64,000 bases of DNA from VRUE01 sp963817905 (GCA_963817905.1 CAWFPS010000003.1:1364001-1428000); one strand, 5' to 3'. Positions 31,825-40,505 are shown, counted from the first letter of the stretch. A program made the numbers and translations. Notes: generated by a model from the letters alone, not told the origin.

Positions 31825-32508
31825 TTGTTGAGCGACGACGCGGACAAGCAGAACGGGGCCGAGACGGCCGGGCGGCCTGAGCGCCCCCAGCCCGAACCCC
31901 CTGGCTATTTCGAGGGCGAGTCGATGAACCGCCGTCGCGCCTTCACGGTCGCGGTGCAGGGCATCGGCGGCCTCGCCGGCGCGGCGATCGTGCTGCCGGC
32001 CGTCGGCTTCGCCGTGGCGCCGATCTTCCACCGCGGCAAGGAACGCTGGGAGGCCGTCGGCCCGGTCGGCGATTTCGTCGAGGACACCTACCGCCAGGTC
32101 GTCTTCACCGAAACCGAGTCGATCGGCGACGCCGGCAAGACCACCGCCTATATCCGCCGCAGCTCCAAGCAGCTCGGCGAAGAACCAGGCAAGTTCGTCG
32201 CCGTCTCCAACCGCTGCGCCCACCTCGGCTGCCCGGTCCGCTTCGTCGAGGCCGCCGGCAACTTCATCTGCCCCTGCCACGGCGGTGTCTACGACTTCCA
32301 GGGCAAGCGGATCGGCGGCCCGCCGGTCCGCCCGCTCGACCAGTTCCAGACCCGCGTCCGCAACGGCCAGGTCGAGGTCGGCCCGCGCTACAGCGTCACC
32401 TCCCAGCTCGAGCCGGTCCGCGCCCGCGACCCCGGCGAGTTCACCGGCGGCGTCTGGGAATATCTCTACCCGCCGCGTCCGTCCACCTTCCCACCGCCGA
32501 GCGGTTGA
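31825..32508 (+). CDS. qcrA: Rieske [2Fe-2S] subunit of cytochrome bc complex
   Basis: This is the iron-sulfur subunit of a menaquinol-cytochrome c reductase. The 227-residue protein has a twin-arginine type N-terminus (NRRRAFTVAVQGIGGLAG, near residues 35-53), one membrane anchor, then the Rieske motifs RCAHLGCPVRF near residue 130 and ICPCHGGVYDFQGKRIGGPP near 148. The twin-arginine signal fits with tatA/tatC a few kb downstream. TTG 31825 or 31828 is the likely start. It heads a three-gene operon with cytochrome b subunits. Confidence 0.93.
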   Translation: MLSDDADKQNGAETAGRPERPQPEPPGYFEGESMNRRRAFTVAVQGIGGLAGAAIVLPAVGFAVAPIFHRGKERWEAVGPVGDFVEDTYRQVVFTETESIGDAGKTTAYIRRSSKQLGEEPGKFVAVSNRCAHLGCPVRFVEAAGNFICPCHGGVYDFQGKRIGGPPVRPLDQFQTRVRNGQVEVGPRYSVTSQLEPVRARDPGEFTGGVWEYLYPPRPSTFPPPSG

Positions 32509-32522
32509 TCGGCCAGGTCTAG

Positions 32523-33401
32523 ATGAAGCTCGACTCCCTGATTCCCGCGCCACTTCGCAAACCGGCCAAGCCGGGCACCGGCAACGGTGCCAAGGGCCCG
32601 GCGCCAGCGGACCTCAAGAGCGCCCCCCCGGAGCGCCCCTCCGACGCGCAGCGCCTCGGCGACCGCGCCAAGGACGCGCCCGCCGACGTGCTCGCCTGGG
32701 TCGACCAGCGCACCGCCGCCACCGGCTTCCTCACCGGGATGCTCTACCGCAAGGTGCCGAAGGGGACCAACTGGTTCTACACGCTCGGCTCGGCGACCCT
32801 GATCGCCTTCATCGCCCAGGCCATCACGGGGGTCTTCCTGGCGATGTTCTACACGCCCTCGACCACCCAGGCCTACGCCTCGATCGCCCACATCAACAAC
32901 GACGTCTTCCTCGGCCAGCTCGTCCACGGCATGCACAAGTGGGGCTCGAGCGTGATGGTGATCCTGATCTTCCTGCACATGGGGCGCACCTTCTTCTTCG
33001 GCGCCTACAAGTACCCGCGTGAGCTCAACTGGGTGATCGGCGTCGTGCTGCTGATCCTGACCATGACGATGGCCTTCACCGGCTACCTGCTGCCCTTCGA
33101 CCAGCGCTCCTTCTGGGCCTCGGTGGTCGGCATCAACATCAACGGCACCGGCCCGGTGGTCGGTCCCTACCTGAGCGACTTCCTGCGCGCCGGGCCTGAG
33201 CTTGGCGCCACCACGCTCTCGCGCTTCTACGCGATCCACATGCTGCTCGTTCCCGGCGCGATCATCGCGATGATCGGCGCCCACATGTACCTGGTGGTCA
33301 AGCTCGGCACCACCGCGCCGCCCTGGCTCAAAGCCGAAAAGCCGAAGATCGCCACCCCTACTTCTCAGCTGAACGCAAGCGCTAACGGTTCGGACGGATG
33401 A
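32523..33401 (+). CDS. qcrB: Cytochrome b6-type subunit
   Basis: This is the 292-residue N-terminal half of a split cytochrome b. After a proline-rich cytoplasmic leader of about 65 residues come four membrane helices with haem-ligand histidines (LVHGMHKWGSSVMVILIFLHMGR and, near the C-terminus, YAIHMLLVPGAIIAMIGAH). TGYLLPFDQRSFWASVVG is the family's Qo-site-side segment. The remainder of cytochrome b (subunit IV) is encoded by the next gene, as in b6f and Bacillus bc complexes. Fourteen bases separate it from the Rieske gene. Confidence 0.92.
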   Translation: MKLDSLIPAPLRKPAKPGTGNGAKGPAPADLKSAPPERPSDAQRLGDRAKDAPADVLAWVDQRTAATGFLTGMLYRKVPKGTNWFYTLGSATLIAFIAQAITGVFLAMFYTPSTTQAYASIAHINNDVFLGQLVHGMHKWGSSVMVILIFLHMGRTFFFGAYKYPRELNWVIGVVLLILTMTMAFTGYLLPFDQRSFWASVVGININGTGPVVGPYLSDFLRAGPELGATTLSRFYAIHMLLVPGAIIAMIGAHMYLVVKLGTTAPPWLKAEKPKIATPTSQLNASANGSDG

Positions 33402-33407
33402 TCGGAC

Positions 33408-34109
33408 ATGAAACCGTCTGACAAGCAGGCATACCTCGAGGAGTACGAGCTGCTGAAGAAGAAGGGCAAGCCCTTCTTCCCCTACGCGGTGCTGAAGGAC
33501 TCGGCGATGATGCTGGTCGTCGTCGGCGTGATCGTCGCGATGTCGGTCATCCTCGGCGCCGAGCAGGGCCCCAAGGCCGACCCGACGAGTACCACCTACG
33601 TGCCGCGCCCGGAGTGGTACTTCTTCTTCCTCTTCGAGCTCCTGCGCGTGATCAAGCCGCCCGAGCTGGTCCCGATCGCGACGATCGGCATCCCGACCAT
33701 CTGCATGGTCCTGCTGCTCCTGCTGCCGTTCTATGACCGCGGCCCGGAGCGCAACCCGATCCGCCGCCCGATCGCGACCACGGCCGGAGTGATGACGATC
33801 GCCGCGATGGCCTACCTCACCTTCCTCGGCGCGACCGGCGGCTCGCCGACCGAGATCGACATGAAGGTGGCGCCGCAATACGAGGCCGGCAAGGAGGTCG
33901 TCGCCGGCTCGGGCTGCCTCGCCTGCCACAAGCTCGGCGAGAACGGCAACAACGGGCCCGGTCCCGAACTGACCCACATCGCCCAGCGCATCCCACGCGA
34001 AGCGATCATCCGCTCGGTGGAGATCGGCCCGGGTATCATGCCCTCCTTCCGCGACCTGCCGCCGAAGAAGCTCAACGAGCTCGCCGATTTCCTCTCCTCA
34101 CTCGACTAA
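33408..34109 (+). CDS. Cytochrome b subunit IV fused to cytochrome c
   Basis: This is a 233-residue fusion. The N-terminal part (residues ~20-150) carries three membrane helices and the PEWYF motif in STTYVPRPEWYFFFLFELLR, the Qo-site signature of subunit IV. The C-terminal part is a c-type cytochrome domain with the haem site GCLACHKLGENG and a distal methionine in GPGIMPSFRDLP. The layout resembles Bacillus QcrC. It follows the b6 gene by 6 bases. Electrons would pass from menaquinol through Rieske to this haem c. Confidence 0.92.
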   Translation: MKPSDKQAYLEEYELLKKKGKPFFPYAVLKDSAMMLVVVGVIVAMSVILGAEQGPKADPTSTTYVPRPEWYFFFLFELLRVIKPPELVPIATIGIPTICMVLLLLLPFYDRGPERNPIRRPIATTAGVMTIAAMAYLTFLGATGGSPTEIDMKVAPQYEAGKEVVAGSGCLACHKLGENGNNGPGPELTHIAQRIPREAIIRSVEIGPGIMPSFRDLPPKKLNELADFLSSLD

Positions 34110-34152
34110 GCCCTCCCGGGACTCCGCCCAGTTCGCGGGGCAGGTCAACCGC

Positions 34153-34821
34153 ATGTTCGATCGCGTCGCCAGTCGCTACGACGCGCTCAACTCGGTGATG
34201 ACCGCCGGCCTGCACCATCGCTGGCGCGAGCGCGCCGCCGGCCGGGCCGAGCTGGCGCCCGGAGACTCGGCCCTCGACATCTGCTGCGGAACCGGCGACC
34301 TGGCACTTGAGCTGGCCGCCCGCGTCGCCCCCGGCGGCCACGTCATCGGCTGCGACTTCTCCGAGCCGATGCTCGACCTGGCCCGTGAGAAGGCTGCGGC
34401 CCGCGCCTCCGCCGGGGTCCGCTTCGAGTGGGCCGACGCGCTCAGCCTGCCCTATGACGCCGCCCGCTTCGACGCGGTCACGGTCGGCTTCGGAGTCCGC
34501 AACCTCGCCAACCTCGAGCGCGGCCTGGGGGAGATGGCCCGGGTGCTGCGGCCGAAGGGGCGTCTCGTCGTGCTCGAGATCACCCAGCCGTCCCGGCCGC
34601 CCCTCTCGACCTTCTTCTCGCTCTGGTTCGACCGGGTCGTGCCCTTGCTCGGCGCCCTCTCCGAGGAGTCGGAGGCCTACTCCTACCTACCCGAATCGGT
34701 GCGCAGCTTTCCCAGCCCGCAGCGCCTGGCGGAGCTGATGGATGGCGCTGGATTCGGGCAGGTTCGCTGGACCGTGCTCGCCGGGGGGATCATCGCGATC
34801 CACAGCGGCGTTCGCGAGTGA
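34153..34821 (+). CDS. menG: Demethylmenaquinone methyltransferase
   Basis: This is a 222-residue UbiE/MenG family SAM-dependent methyltransferase that makes menaquinone from demethylmenaquinone. It has MFDRVASRYDALNSVMTAGL, then the SAM motif ALDICCGTGDLALELA and the family segment VTVGFGVRNLANLERGL. It follows the bc-complex operon and overlaps the polyprenyl synthase by 4 bases (GTGA), so quinone synthesis is linked to its user complex. A start slightly upstream of ATG 34153 is possible. Confidence 0.94.
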   Translation: MFDRVASRYDALNSVMTAGLHHRWRERAAGRAELAPGDSALDICCGTGDLALELAARVAPGGHVIGCDFSEPMLDLAREKAAARASAGVRFEWADALSLPYDAARFDAVTVGFGVRNLANLERGLGEMARVLRPKGRLVVLEITQPSRPPLSTFFSLWFDRVVPLLGALSEESEAYSYLPESVRSFPSPQRLAELMDGAGFGQVRWTVLAGGIIAIHSGVRE

Positions 34822-35783
34822 CGCGTCCCTCCGCCGTCCCGCCGCCGGTCACCGCGGTACTCGATGCTTCCAGCCGCTGGCTGCCCGCCAGGCTGGGCGA
34901 GGTCGAGGAGCTGCTGCGCGAGCAGAGCAGCGGTCACGGCGACGTCCTCGGCGGCGACGCGGCCGCGACGCTGGCGGCGGGCGGAAAGCGGTTGCGGCCG
35001 CTCCTGGTGCTGCTCTGTGCCGGTGCCGAGGGCGGCGAGCGAGCGCTGCGCGCGGCCGCCGCGATCGAGCTGGTCCACATGGCGACCCTCGTCCACGACG
35101 ACGTTCTCGACGACGCGCCGCTGCGCCGCGGGCTGCCGACGATCGCCGCCAGCGGCGGGCGCGAGCGGGCCTTGGCCGTCGGCGACCTACTCTTCTCCCG
35201 CGCCTTTGCCCTGCTCGCCGGGCACGGCGATACGCGCGCCGTCTCCCTGCTCGCCGAGGCATCCGTGGCCCTGGCTGAAGGGGAGCTCGCCCAGCGCCAG
35301 GATGCCTTCGACAGCCGAATTTCGGAGCAGCGCTACCTCGAGCGCTGCCGGCTGAAGACCGCGACTCTGTTCGAGTGCGCCTGCCTGGCCGGCCGCGACG
35401 TCGAGGCGCTCGGCCGCTTCGGGGCGGACATCGGCCTCGCCTTCCAGTTGCTCGACGACGTGCTCGATGTCTCCGGCCCGGCCGAGCGCACCGGTAAGGC
35501 GCGCGGCACCGACCTGCTCGACGGCACCGTCACTCTGCCGCTGATCGCCGCGGCGGAGACCGACCCGTCGATCGGCGATACCGACCTGCGTCGGCTCGAT
35601 CCGGCCGCCGCTGAGAAGCTCTGCGACCGCATCGCCGCCACGGGCGCGCTCGAGCAGGTGCGCTCGCGCGCCCTGAAGATGGTCACGGCGGCAAAGGCCC
35701 GGCTCAACTCCGGTCCCTTTGACCCCGAGCAGCGCCATCTGCTCGGCCTCGTCGCCGACGGCGTCGTGCAGCGCTACAGCTGA
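34818..35783 (+). CDS. Polyprenyl diphosphate synthase
   Basis: This is a 321-residue trans-isoprenyl diphosphate synthase that probably builds the menaquinone side chain. It has GGKRLRPLLVLLCAGAEGG, the first Asp-rich motif LVHDDVLDDAPLRRGLPT and the second in FQLLDDVLDVSG. Chain length cannot be read from sequence alone. The GTG start at 34818 overlaps menG, supporting a joint role in menaquinone synthesis. The protein looks intact. Confidence 0.92.
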   Translation: MTRPSAVPPPVTAVLDASSRWLPARLGEVEELLREQSSGHGDVLGGDAAATLAAGGKRLRPLLVLLCAGAEGGERALRAAAAIELVHMATLVHDDVLDDAPLRRGLPTIAASGGRERALAVGDLLFSRAFALLAGHGDTRAVSLLAEASVALAEGELAQRQDAFDSRISEQRYLERCRLKTATLFECACLAGRDVEALGRFGADIGLAFQLLDDVLDVSGPAERTGKARGTDLLDGTVTLPLIAAAETDPSIGDTDLRRLDPAAAEKLCDRIAATGALEQVRSRALKMVTAAKARLNSGPFDPEQRHLLGLVADGVVQRYS

Positions 35784-35799
35784 ACTCCGAGTTGCGGTC

Positions 35800-36132
35800 T
35801 CAGCGGAAGTCGTCGGCGCTGATCAGGTCGGCGTCGAGGGCGGCACTGAAGGTGTCGACGACGAACTGCATGTTCTCGTGCTCGAGCGCCTTCAGCACGT
35901 CGCTCAGCGCCCGGGTGCCGAGGTCGAGCTCTTCGTCGAAGGCGTCGATCGCGGCTTCGGCGTGGACCTCGTCGCTGTGCCACTCGCACTCGGGGCAGCG
36001 CCGCCAGAGGCGCCAGTGGCCGCGGTCGCCGGCCTGCTCCCAGCAGGTCGGCTGCACCAGACCCGAGCCGCAGCTCGGGCAGACGTGGAGCCCGAGGTCG
36101 GTCTGGGTTTGGCTGGTGCCCGCGTCTCGCAT
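35800..36132 (-). CDS. Zinc-ribbon protein, unknown function
   Basis: This is a 110-residue protein from ATG 36132 (MRDAGTSQTQTDLGLHVC). Two CxxC pairs (HVCPSCGSG and RRCPECEWH) form a probable zinc ribbon of about 35 residues. The remainder is acidic and helical (AIDAFDEELDLGTRALSDVL). It is convergent with the polyprenyl synthase (16 bases apart). I do not recognise a named family. A longer start at 36174 is less likely. Confidence 0.6.
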   Translation of the reverse strand: MRDAGTSQTQTDLGLHVCPSCGSGLVQPTCWEQAGDRGHWRLWRRCPECEWHSDEVHAEAAIDAFDEELDLGTRALSDVLKALEHENMQFVVDTFSAALDADLISADDFR

Positions 36133-36270
36133 ACCTGTCCTATCGAACCCGCGAAGGCGCGACTCAATCCGCACTTTCCCCTAGTTCGCCCCGAAAATCC
36201 CAATATCGGGTAGAGGCAAGGTCGAATTCCCCCTGATCCGATCGTGCCCGCCTGCCGTTACCATTGGTCG

Positions 36271-36519
36271 ATGCCAAACGTCGGACCTTTCGAGCTAGCG
36301 ATCGTCCTGATCATCGCCCTGGTCGTCTTCGGGCCCAAGCGACTGCCCGAGCTCGGCCGCTCGCTCGGCAAGGGGATCCGCGAGTTCCGCGGCTCGGTCA
36401 GCGGCGAGAACGATGAGCCCGAGCCCCCCGAGGCAATCGAGCCGCCCAAGCCCGCCGCCGAGCAGGACGGGGCGGAGAAGAGCGCCGAGGGCGAGACTGT
36501 CGCTCACGACCCCAGCTGA
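36271..36519 (+). CDS. tatA: Sec-independent translocase TatA
   Basis: TatA forms the oligomeric pore of the twin-arginine pathway for folded proteins. The 82-residue protein has one N-terminal membrane helix (FELAIVLIIALVVF), the hinge GPKRLPELGRSLGKGIREF forming the amphipathic helix, and an acidic, proline-rich tail. It is 9 bases upstream of tatC. The Rieske protein encoded at 31825 is a likely substrate. Confidence 0.94.
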   Translation: MPNVGPFELAIVLIIALVVFGPKRLPELGRSLGKGIREFRGSVSGENDEPEPPEAIEPPKPAAEQDGAEKSAEGETVAHDPS

Positions 36520-36528
36520 GGCCTAGCG

Positions 36529-37299
36529 ATGGCCCGCATGCGGCCGGTCTCCCACGAAGACCAGCTCACCCTCGTCGAGCACCTCGATGAGTTGCGCACG
36601 CGCATCGTCGTCTGCCTGGTGGTGCTCGGCGTTGCCCTCGGCCTCTGCTTCTGGCAGAACCACCTGCTGCTGGAAATCGCCTCGGGTCCACTGCCCAGCG
36701 ACCACAAGAAGCTGCTCACCTTCGGCGTCACCGAGGCCTTCACGACGACGCTGACGGTCGCCACCTACGGGGCGCTGATCCTCGCGATGCCGATCCTTCT
36801 GTACCAGGCCTACGCCTACCTGCTGCCCGCCTTCAGCGACCGCGAGAAGCGGGTGATCCTGCCGATCCTGCTGATGGTGCCGGTGCTCTTCCTCGCTGGC
36901 GTCGCCTTCGCCTACTTCGTCGTGATGCCGGCCGCGGTCAAGTTCCTCCTCGGCTTCAACGACACCCAGTTCAACGTCCAGGTCCGTGCCCGCGACTACT
37001 ACAGTTTCTTCTCGACCACGCTGCTCGCCGGCGGAATCGTCTTCCAGTTGCCGCTGGCGATCCTCGCTGTCGTCCGGCTTGGCATCGTCACGGTCGAGCA
37101 GATCTCCAAGAACCGCCGCTACGCGTACCTGGCGATCGCCGTGATCGCCGCCGCGCTGCCCGGAGTCGACCCGTTCTCGATGCTGATCGAGATGGTCCCC
37201 CTGCTTGTTCTGTTCGAGTTGAGTATCTTGATCGCTCGCGCCTTCGGTACGCCGCAGGCGGCGGGAGGAATGGCAAGGCCCTCGACCCAGGAGCGATGA
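36529..37299 (+). CDS. tatC: Sec-independent translocase TatC
   Basis: TatC is the twin-arginine signal receptor. The 256-residue protein has the N-terminal LVEHLDELRTRIVVCL motif, TFGVTEAFTTTLTVATYGAL and six predicted membrane helices with the conserved LPAFSDREKR loop. Together with TatA it makes a minimal Tat system; no tatB is visible. A TTG-started gene follows after 6 bases. Confidence 0.95.
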   Translation: MARMRPVSHEDQLTLVEHLDELRTRIVVCLVVLGVALGLCFWQNHLLLEIASGPLPSDHKKLLTFGVTEAFTTTLTVATYGALILAMPILLYQAYAYLLPAFSDREKRVILPILLMVPVLFLAGVAFAYFVVMPAAVKFLLGFNDTQFNVQVRARDYYSFFSTTLLAGGIVFQLPLAILAVVRLGIVTVEQISKNRRYAYLAIAVIAAALPGVDPFSMLIEMVPLLVLFELSILIARAFGTPQAAGGMARPSTQER

Positions 37300-37305
37300 T
37301 TCGAG

Positions 37306-38106
37306 TTGGCAGAAGACGAGCGACGGATGCTGTTCGACATCCGCGGGCGACGCAAGCACGTCGTCCGGGTCGTCTACGCGATCCTGGCGCTGCTGATGGG
37401 CGCCAGCCTCTTCCTCGTCGTCGGCCCGTTCAATATCGGCAACCTGGTCGGCAGTAGCGGCACCACCGAAGCCGCCAAGGTCCTGCAGGAACAGGCGGAA
37501 CGGACCGAACAGAAGCTGCGACGGGACCCTGAAAACGAACAGCTGCTGATCTCGCTCAGCCGGACGCGGATAAACGCCGCCAACGCGCTGACCGAAGTCA
37601 ACCCGGAAACCGGTGCCACCACCTACACCGCCGAAGGGCGGCACGAACTCGAACGCGGGGTCGAAGCTTGGAACAGCTACGCGAAGCAGACAAGCGAACC
37701 GAAGGCCTCGGTCGCCCTGGTCGTCTCGCGCGGTTACTTCGGTTTGGCCGAATCGTCTCGCAGCCTGGAAGAAGCGGTGGAAAACGTCGAAGGCGCGGCG
37801 AGGACCCAGCGCATCGCAGCCGAAGCCCAGCCCTCGATCGGCACCCTGACCACGCTCGCGATCTACGAGTTCTACGCGGGCAACTTCAGCGCCGGCGACA
37901 AGGCCGTCAAGGAAGCCGAAGCGAAGGCGCCGAGCAAGGCCGAAGCGAAGGAAATCGGCAAACAGATGACCGAATACCGCAAGCGTGGCAAGGCCTTCGA
38001 GGCCCAGAAGAAGGAAATCGCCAAACAGGAAAAGGAACAGGGCAAAGAACGCCTCCAAAACCCCCTCGGCGGCCTCTCCGGCAGCACCGGCACCCTCGGC
38101 GAATAG
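37306..38106 (+). CDS. Membrane-anchored repeat protein after tatC
   Basis: This is a 266-residue protein from TTG 37306. One N-terminal membrane helix (VVYAILALLMGASLFLVVG, residues 22-40) is followed by an extracytoplasmic helical region that looks TPR-like (LISLSRTRINAANALTEVNP, then LTTLAIYEFYAGNFSAGDKA) and a lysine/glutamate-rich coiled tail. Glutamate is coded almost only by GAA here, unlike tatC next door. Its place 6 bases after tatC suggests cotranscription. Function unknown; a YfgM-like accessory role is only a guess. Confidence 0.65.
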   Translation: MAEDERRMLFDIRGRRKHVVRVVYAILALLMGASLFLVVGPFNIGNLVGSSGTTEAAKVLQEQAERTEQKLRRDPENEQLLISLSRTRINAANALTEVNPETGATTYTAEGRHELERGVEAWNSYAKQTSEPKASVALVVSRGYFGLAESSRSLEEAVENVEGAARTQRIAAEAQPSIGTLTTLAIYEFYAGNFSAGDKAVKEAEAKAPSKAEAKEIGKQMTEYRKRGKAFEAQKKEIAKQEKEQGKERLQNPLGGLSGSTGTLGE

Positions 38107-38138
38107 TCTCCGCACGTTCACGCCACTGGTCGGCCAAC

Positions 38139-38193
38139 TCGACCTGTCGACCGATGTCCCTACAATGTCCCACGAACGTCTCATCAACGAGAC
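38139..38193 (+). promoter_or_regulatory. Candidate promoter and operator of the Xre/RES operon
   Basis: TCGACC (38139-38144) and TACAAT (38161-38166) with a 16-base spacer resemble a sigma-70 promoter. Just downstream, GTCTC-ATCAAC-GAGAC (38178-38193) is a short inverted repeat that could be the antitoxin's autoregulatory operator. A strong ribosome-binding site AAAGGAG follows at 38201-38207, before GTG 38213. Pattern match only. Confidence 0.45.
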
Positions 38194-38212
38194 GGGGCAG
38201 AAAGGAGACGGG

Positions 38213-38905
38213 GTGACCACAGCTCTGACACCGGAACAGCGACTAGGCCACGCGGATCAGCAGCTTCAGGATCTCAAGGACAGCTTCGTCGAGGCAATCG
38301 GGCAGCTTCAAAAAAGTCGCCACGTCGATAGCTCGTTCCAGGAGCGGTTGAGCCAAATAGAAAGCCGACTTCGCGAGCTTCGCAGGGGGCTGCGCATTGA
38401 GGATCTCGACAGAGCTCAGATCGGCGAGTTCCACGGTGCCCTTTGGGAGATCAAGGATCTGATCGACGACCAGGGAGATGAGTACGACCTGGATACGGTC
38501 GACCAGCTGTTGGTCTGCATCGAGCGGGTGAGGCATGTCGTCCGGGATGCGCTTGACGAACATGTCGCGGGGGTTCCCGATGACGCAAGCCTCGCGGTTC
38601 ATGAGCTACGGCAATGGCTCCCCGATACCTCAGTCGAAACGCTCAGCGGTTTGGTTGGGGTCGACCGCCGCACGCTCTCCCGGTGGAGCAAGGTCCACCG
38701 GCCGACACCGCGGCGGCTGCAGTTGGTCGCGAGCCTCGTCGCCGTCCTTCGGCATAACTGGACCGAGCAGGGGATCATCGCTTGGTTCGAACGGCCCCGA
38801 CGAGGACTGGACGGCCGCAGGCCGGTCAGCCTGCTCGATGACCCGGTTGCCGAAGATCTGTTGCTTGCCGAGGCGCGCTCGGGCAGGTCGCAAGATGCCT
38901 CCTAG
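38213..38905 (+). CDS. Xre/MbcA/ParS-like antitoxin
   Basis: This is a 230-residue antitoxin-type protein. The N-terminal ~120 residues are helical and charged (HADQQLQDLKDSFVEAIGQL), probably coiled coil. The C-terminal part has an HTH (SVETLSGLVGVDRRTLSRWS) and the DUF2384-like end IAWFERPRRGLDGRRPVSLL. It is longer than typical ParS antitoxins (about 130-150 residues) because of the N-terminal extension. GTG 38213 is preferred for its AAAGGAG site. It overlaps the toxin start by 11 bases. Confidence 0.75.
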   Translation: MTTALTPEQRLGHADQQLQDLKDSFVEAIGQLQKSRHVDSSFQERLSQIESRLRELRRGLRIEDLDRAQIGEFHGALWEIKDLIDDQGDEYDLDTVDQLLVCIERVRHVVRDALDEHVAGVPDDASLAVHELRQWLPDTSVETLSGLVGVDRRTLSRWSKVHRPTPRRLQLVASLVAVLRHNWTEQGIIAWFERPRRGLDGRRPVSLLDDPVAEDLLLAEARSGRSQDAS

Positions 38906-39512
38906 CGATCTCCCGCCCCACCTCCGGATCGAAAGGGTCGTCTATAGGGCGACAAGCTATGACGTGCCGGTTCGAGTCGCGGAGAACCGTCGTTCCGGGC
39001 GCTGGAACCTGGTCGGCAGCGGGACCGTGCAGTACACGTGCCTCGATACGGAGGCGCCGTTCGCCGAGATGCTCCGTCACGAGAATCTTCGTTCCGAGGA
39101 AGAGGCGGCCACCTACCGAACGACCCTGTGGCAAATGAGAGTCAACGAGGGGATCGTCGTCGACTACAGCACATTCGCAAAGGCTGAAAGCGCTGGGTTT
39201 CCGGCGGAGGCGCTGGTCGATGACGACCACGAATACTGCCAGCGCGAGGCCCAGCGCCTCTTCAGCCTCGGCGCCGGCGGGGTCATCAGCCCGTCGGCCG
39301 CTCTGCCTGGCAGCCTCAACCTCACCCTGTTCGGCCAGCGGGTGCCCATTCAGTGGTCCGCCAATGTCGAGATTTCCAGCGCAATCCCGGTTCAGCGCGT
39401 CGCTACAGGCCAGCCGCCGGAGGGTTTGGTCCCGCGCGTCCGCCATTTCGGAGAGGCTCATTCGGAACTTGTCCGCCACCTGATCGACAGGGAGCAACGG
39501 GCCGAGACCTAA
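38895..39512 (+). CDS. RES-domain toxin
   Basis: This is a 205-residue RES-domain protein. RES toxins degrade NAD+ (MbcT, Res types). It starts at ATG 38895 inside the antitoxin end. VVYRATSYDVPVRVAENRRS followed by RWNLVGSGTVQYTCLDTEAP gives the R...E and S family positions, with the conserved Arg (YRA), the GRWN region and a Glu in PFAEMLRHE. The pairing with a DUF2384-type antitoxin is diagnostic of a type II toxin-antitoxin locus. It appears intact. Confidence 0.8.
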   Translation: MPPSDLPPHLRIERVVYRATSYDVPVRVAENRRSGRWNLVGSGTVQYTCLDTEAPFAEMLRHENLRSEEEAATYRTTLWQMRVNEGIVVDYSTFAKAESAGFPAEALVDDDHEYCQREAQRLFSLGAGGVISPSAALPGSLNLTLFGQRVPIQWSANVEISSAIPVQRVATGQPPEGLVPRVRHFGEAHSELVRHLIDREQRAET

Positions 39513-39534
39513 AGCTCTTTCGCTGGATCGAGGA

Positions 39535-39607
39535 TGGGCCGTGCTGGGTTCGAACCAGCGACCTTGAGATTAAGAGTCTCCTGCTCTACCAACTGAGCTA
39601 ACGGCCC
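39535..39607 (-). tRNA. tRNA-Lys(CTT)
   Basis: A 73-base cloverleaf lies on the minus strand. The acceptor arms GGGCCGT and ACGGCCC pair, the D-arm AGCTCAGTTGGTAGAGC is canonical, the anticodon loop CTCTTAA gives CTT, and the T-arm is CTGGTTCGAACCCAG. CCA is not encoded. It sits just after the RES toxin gene on the opposite strand, a spot where integrated elements often insert. Confidence 0.95.
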
Positions 39608-39637
39608 GCGGCGGGCAAGTATAGGAAGACGGGGCGC

Positions 39638-40393
39638 TCAGCGGACGGTGCAGGCCTTGTCGACGCTGCCTTCGATGACTATGCCGTCGGCGAAGGTGAA
39701 GCGGCCGCGGGTGCGGAAGATGCCGTCGCCGCAGCGGGCGGAGACGTAGCTGCGCTTCTTGCCCTTGGATCTGTAGCGCCGGGAGATCGAGGCGTCGAGG
39801 TGGACGAGCGAGCCGCGCCCGCCGAGGATCGGCGGCAGGTCGACGCTGGCTCGGTAGCGGTAGAGGCCGGCCCGCTTGCGGATCGGGATCGTGATCACGA
39901 AGCTCTGCACCGCGGGAGCGGTGGTGCGGGCATGCAGGACGATGGTCGGGCTGCCGTTCTGGTGCGGGCCGTTGAAGAAGGTGATCGGGGAGCTGGCCAG
40001 GATCGGCGACTGTCCCGGAAGCGTGACCAGGGCGGATGCGTGCCCGGTGCCGACGATCGCTCCGTGGCAGGTGGCACGCGCTTCGGCGGGGGTGACTTCC
40101 CGCAGGGCGTCTGGCTGGCAGGTGGCGAGCCCGGCCGTGCTGAGGCGGCCGTCGCGGTCGAAATCGATGACCAGTTGCTGCAGGGGCGGCGGCGTCGTCC
40201 CGTCGACCGCCTTGAGGTCGGCGTGGCCCTTGAAGGAAATCGGGACGTAGGCCCGGCGTGGCAGCTTGTGGGGGGTGAAGCCGCCATCGGCTGTCAGCAC
40301 CAGGTTGCCGGTCCTGACGTAGGCGCCGTTCGCCGCGCCCGCGAATAGGACGCAACAGAGCAATGCGCCTGCTGCCAGAAGCCGCTTCATCAT
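39638..40393 (-). CDS. Exported protein, paralogue of 60007-60774
   Basis: This is a 251-residue secreted protein from ATG 40393 (or 40390). It has a signal peptide (KRLLAAGALLCCVLFAGAANG) and then VRTGNLVLTADGGFTPHKLP. It shares an unbroken order of motifs with the protein at 60007: xGNLxLTxxGGFxPxKLP, AVDGT, a cysteine pair, SxITFFNG / KLLAFNG, and the C-terminal IFRTRGRFTFADGIVIEGSV / ATSIFADGTRLTGTF. The basic, glycine-rich beta-type sequence suggests an extracellular or cell-surface role. I cannot name the family. It is convergent with tRNA-Lys and divergent from the MMPL gene. Confidence 0.7.
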   Translation of the reverse strand: MMKRLLAAGALLCCVLFAGAANGAYVRTGNLVLTADGGFTPHKLPRRAYVPISFKGHADLKAVDGTTPPPLQQLVIDFDRDGRLSTAGLATCQPDALREVTPAEARATCHGAIVGTGHASALVTLPGQSPILASSPITFFNGPHQNGSPTIVLHARTTAPAVQSFVITIPIRKRAGLYRYRASVDLPPILGGRGSLVHLDASISRRYRSKGKKRSYVSARCGDGIFRTRGRFTFADGIVIEGSVDKACTVR

Positions 40394-40505
40394 CTCCTCC
40401 TCAAACCAGGCTAGCGCCTCGTTCAAGCCGGCCCCGGATCTGTTCTTAACAGAGTCTTCCGCAACCGTGGCCCCGCTCGGCCGCCCGGACCGCCAAACTA
40501 CGGGT

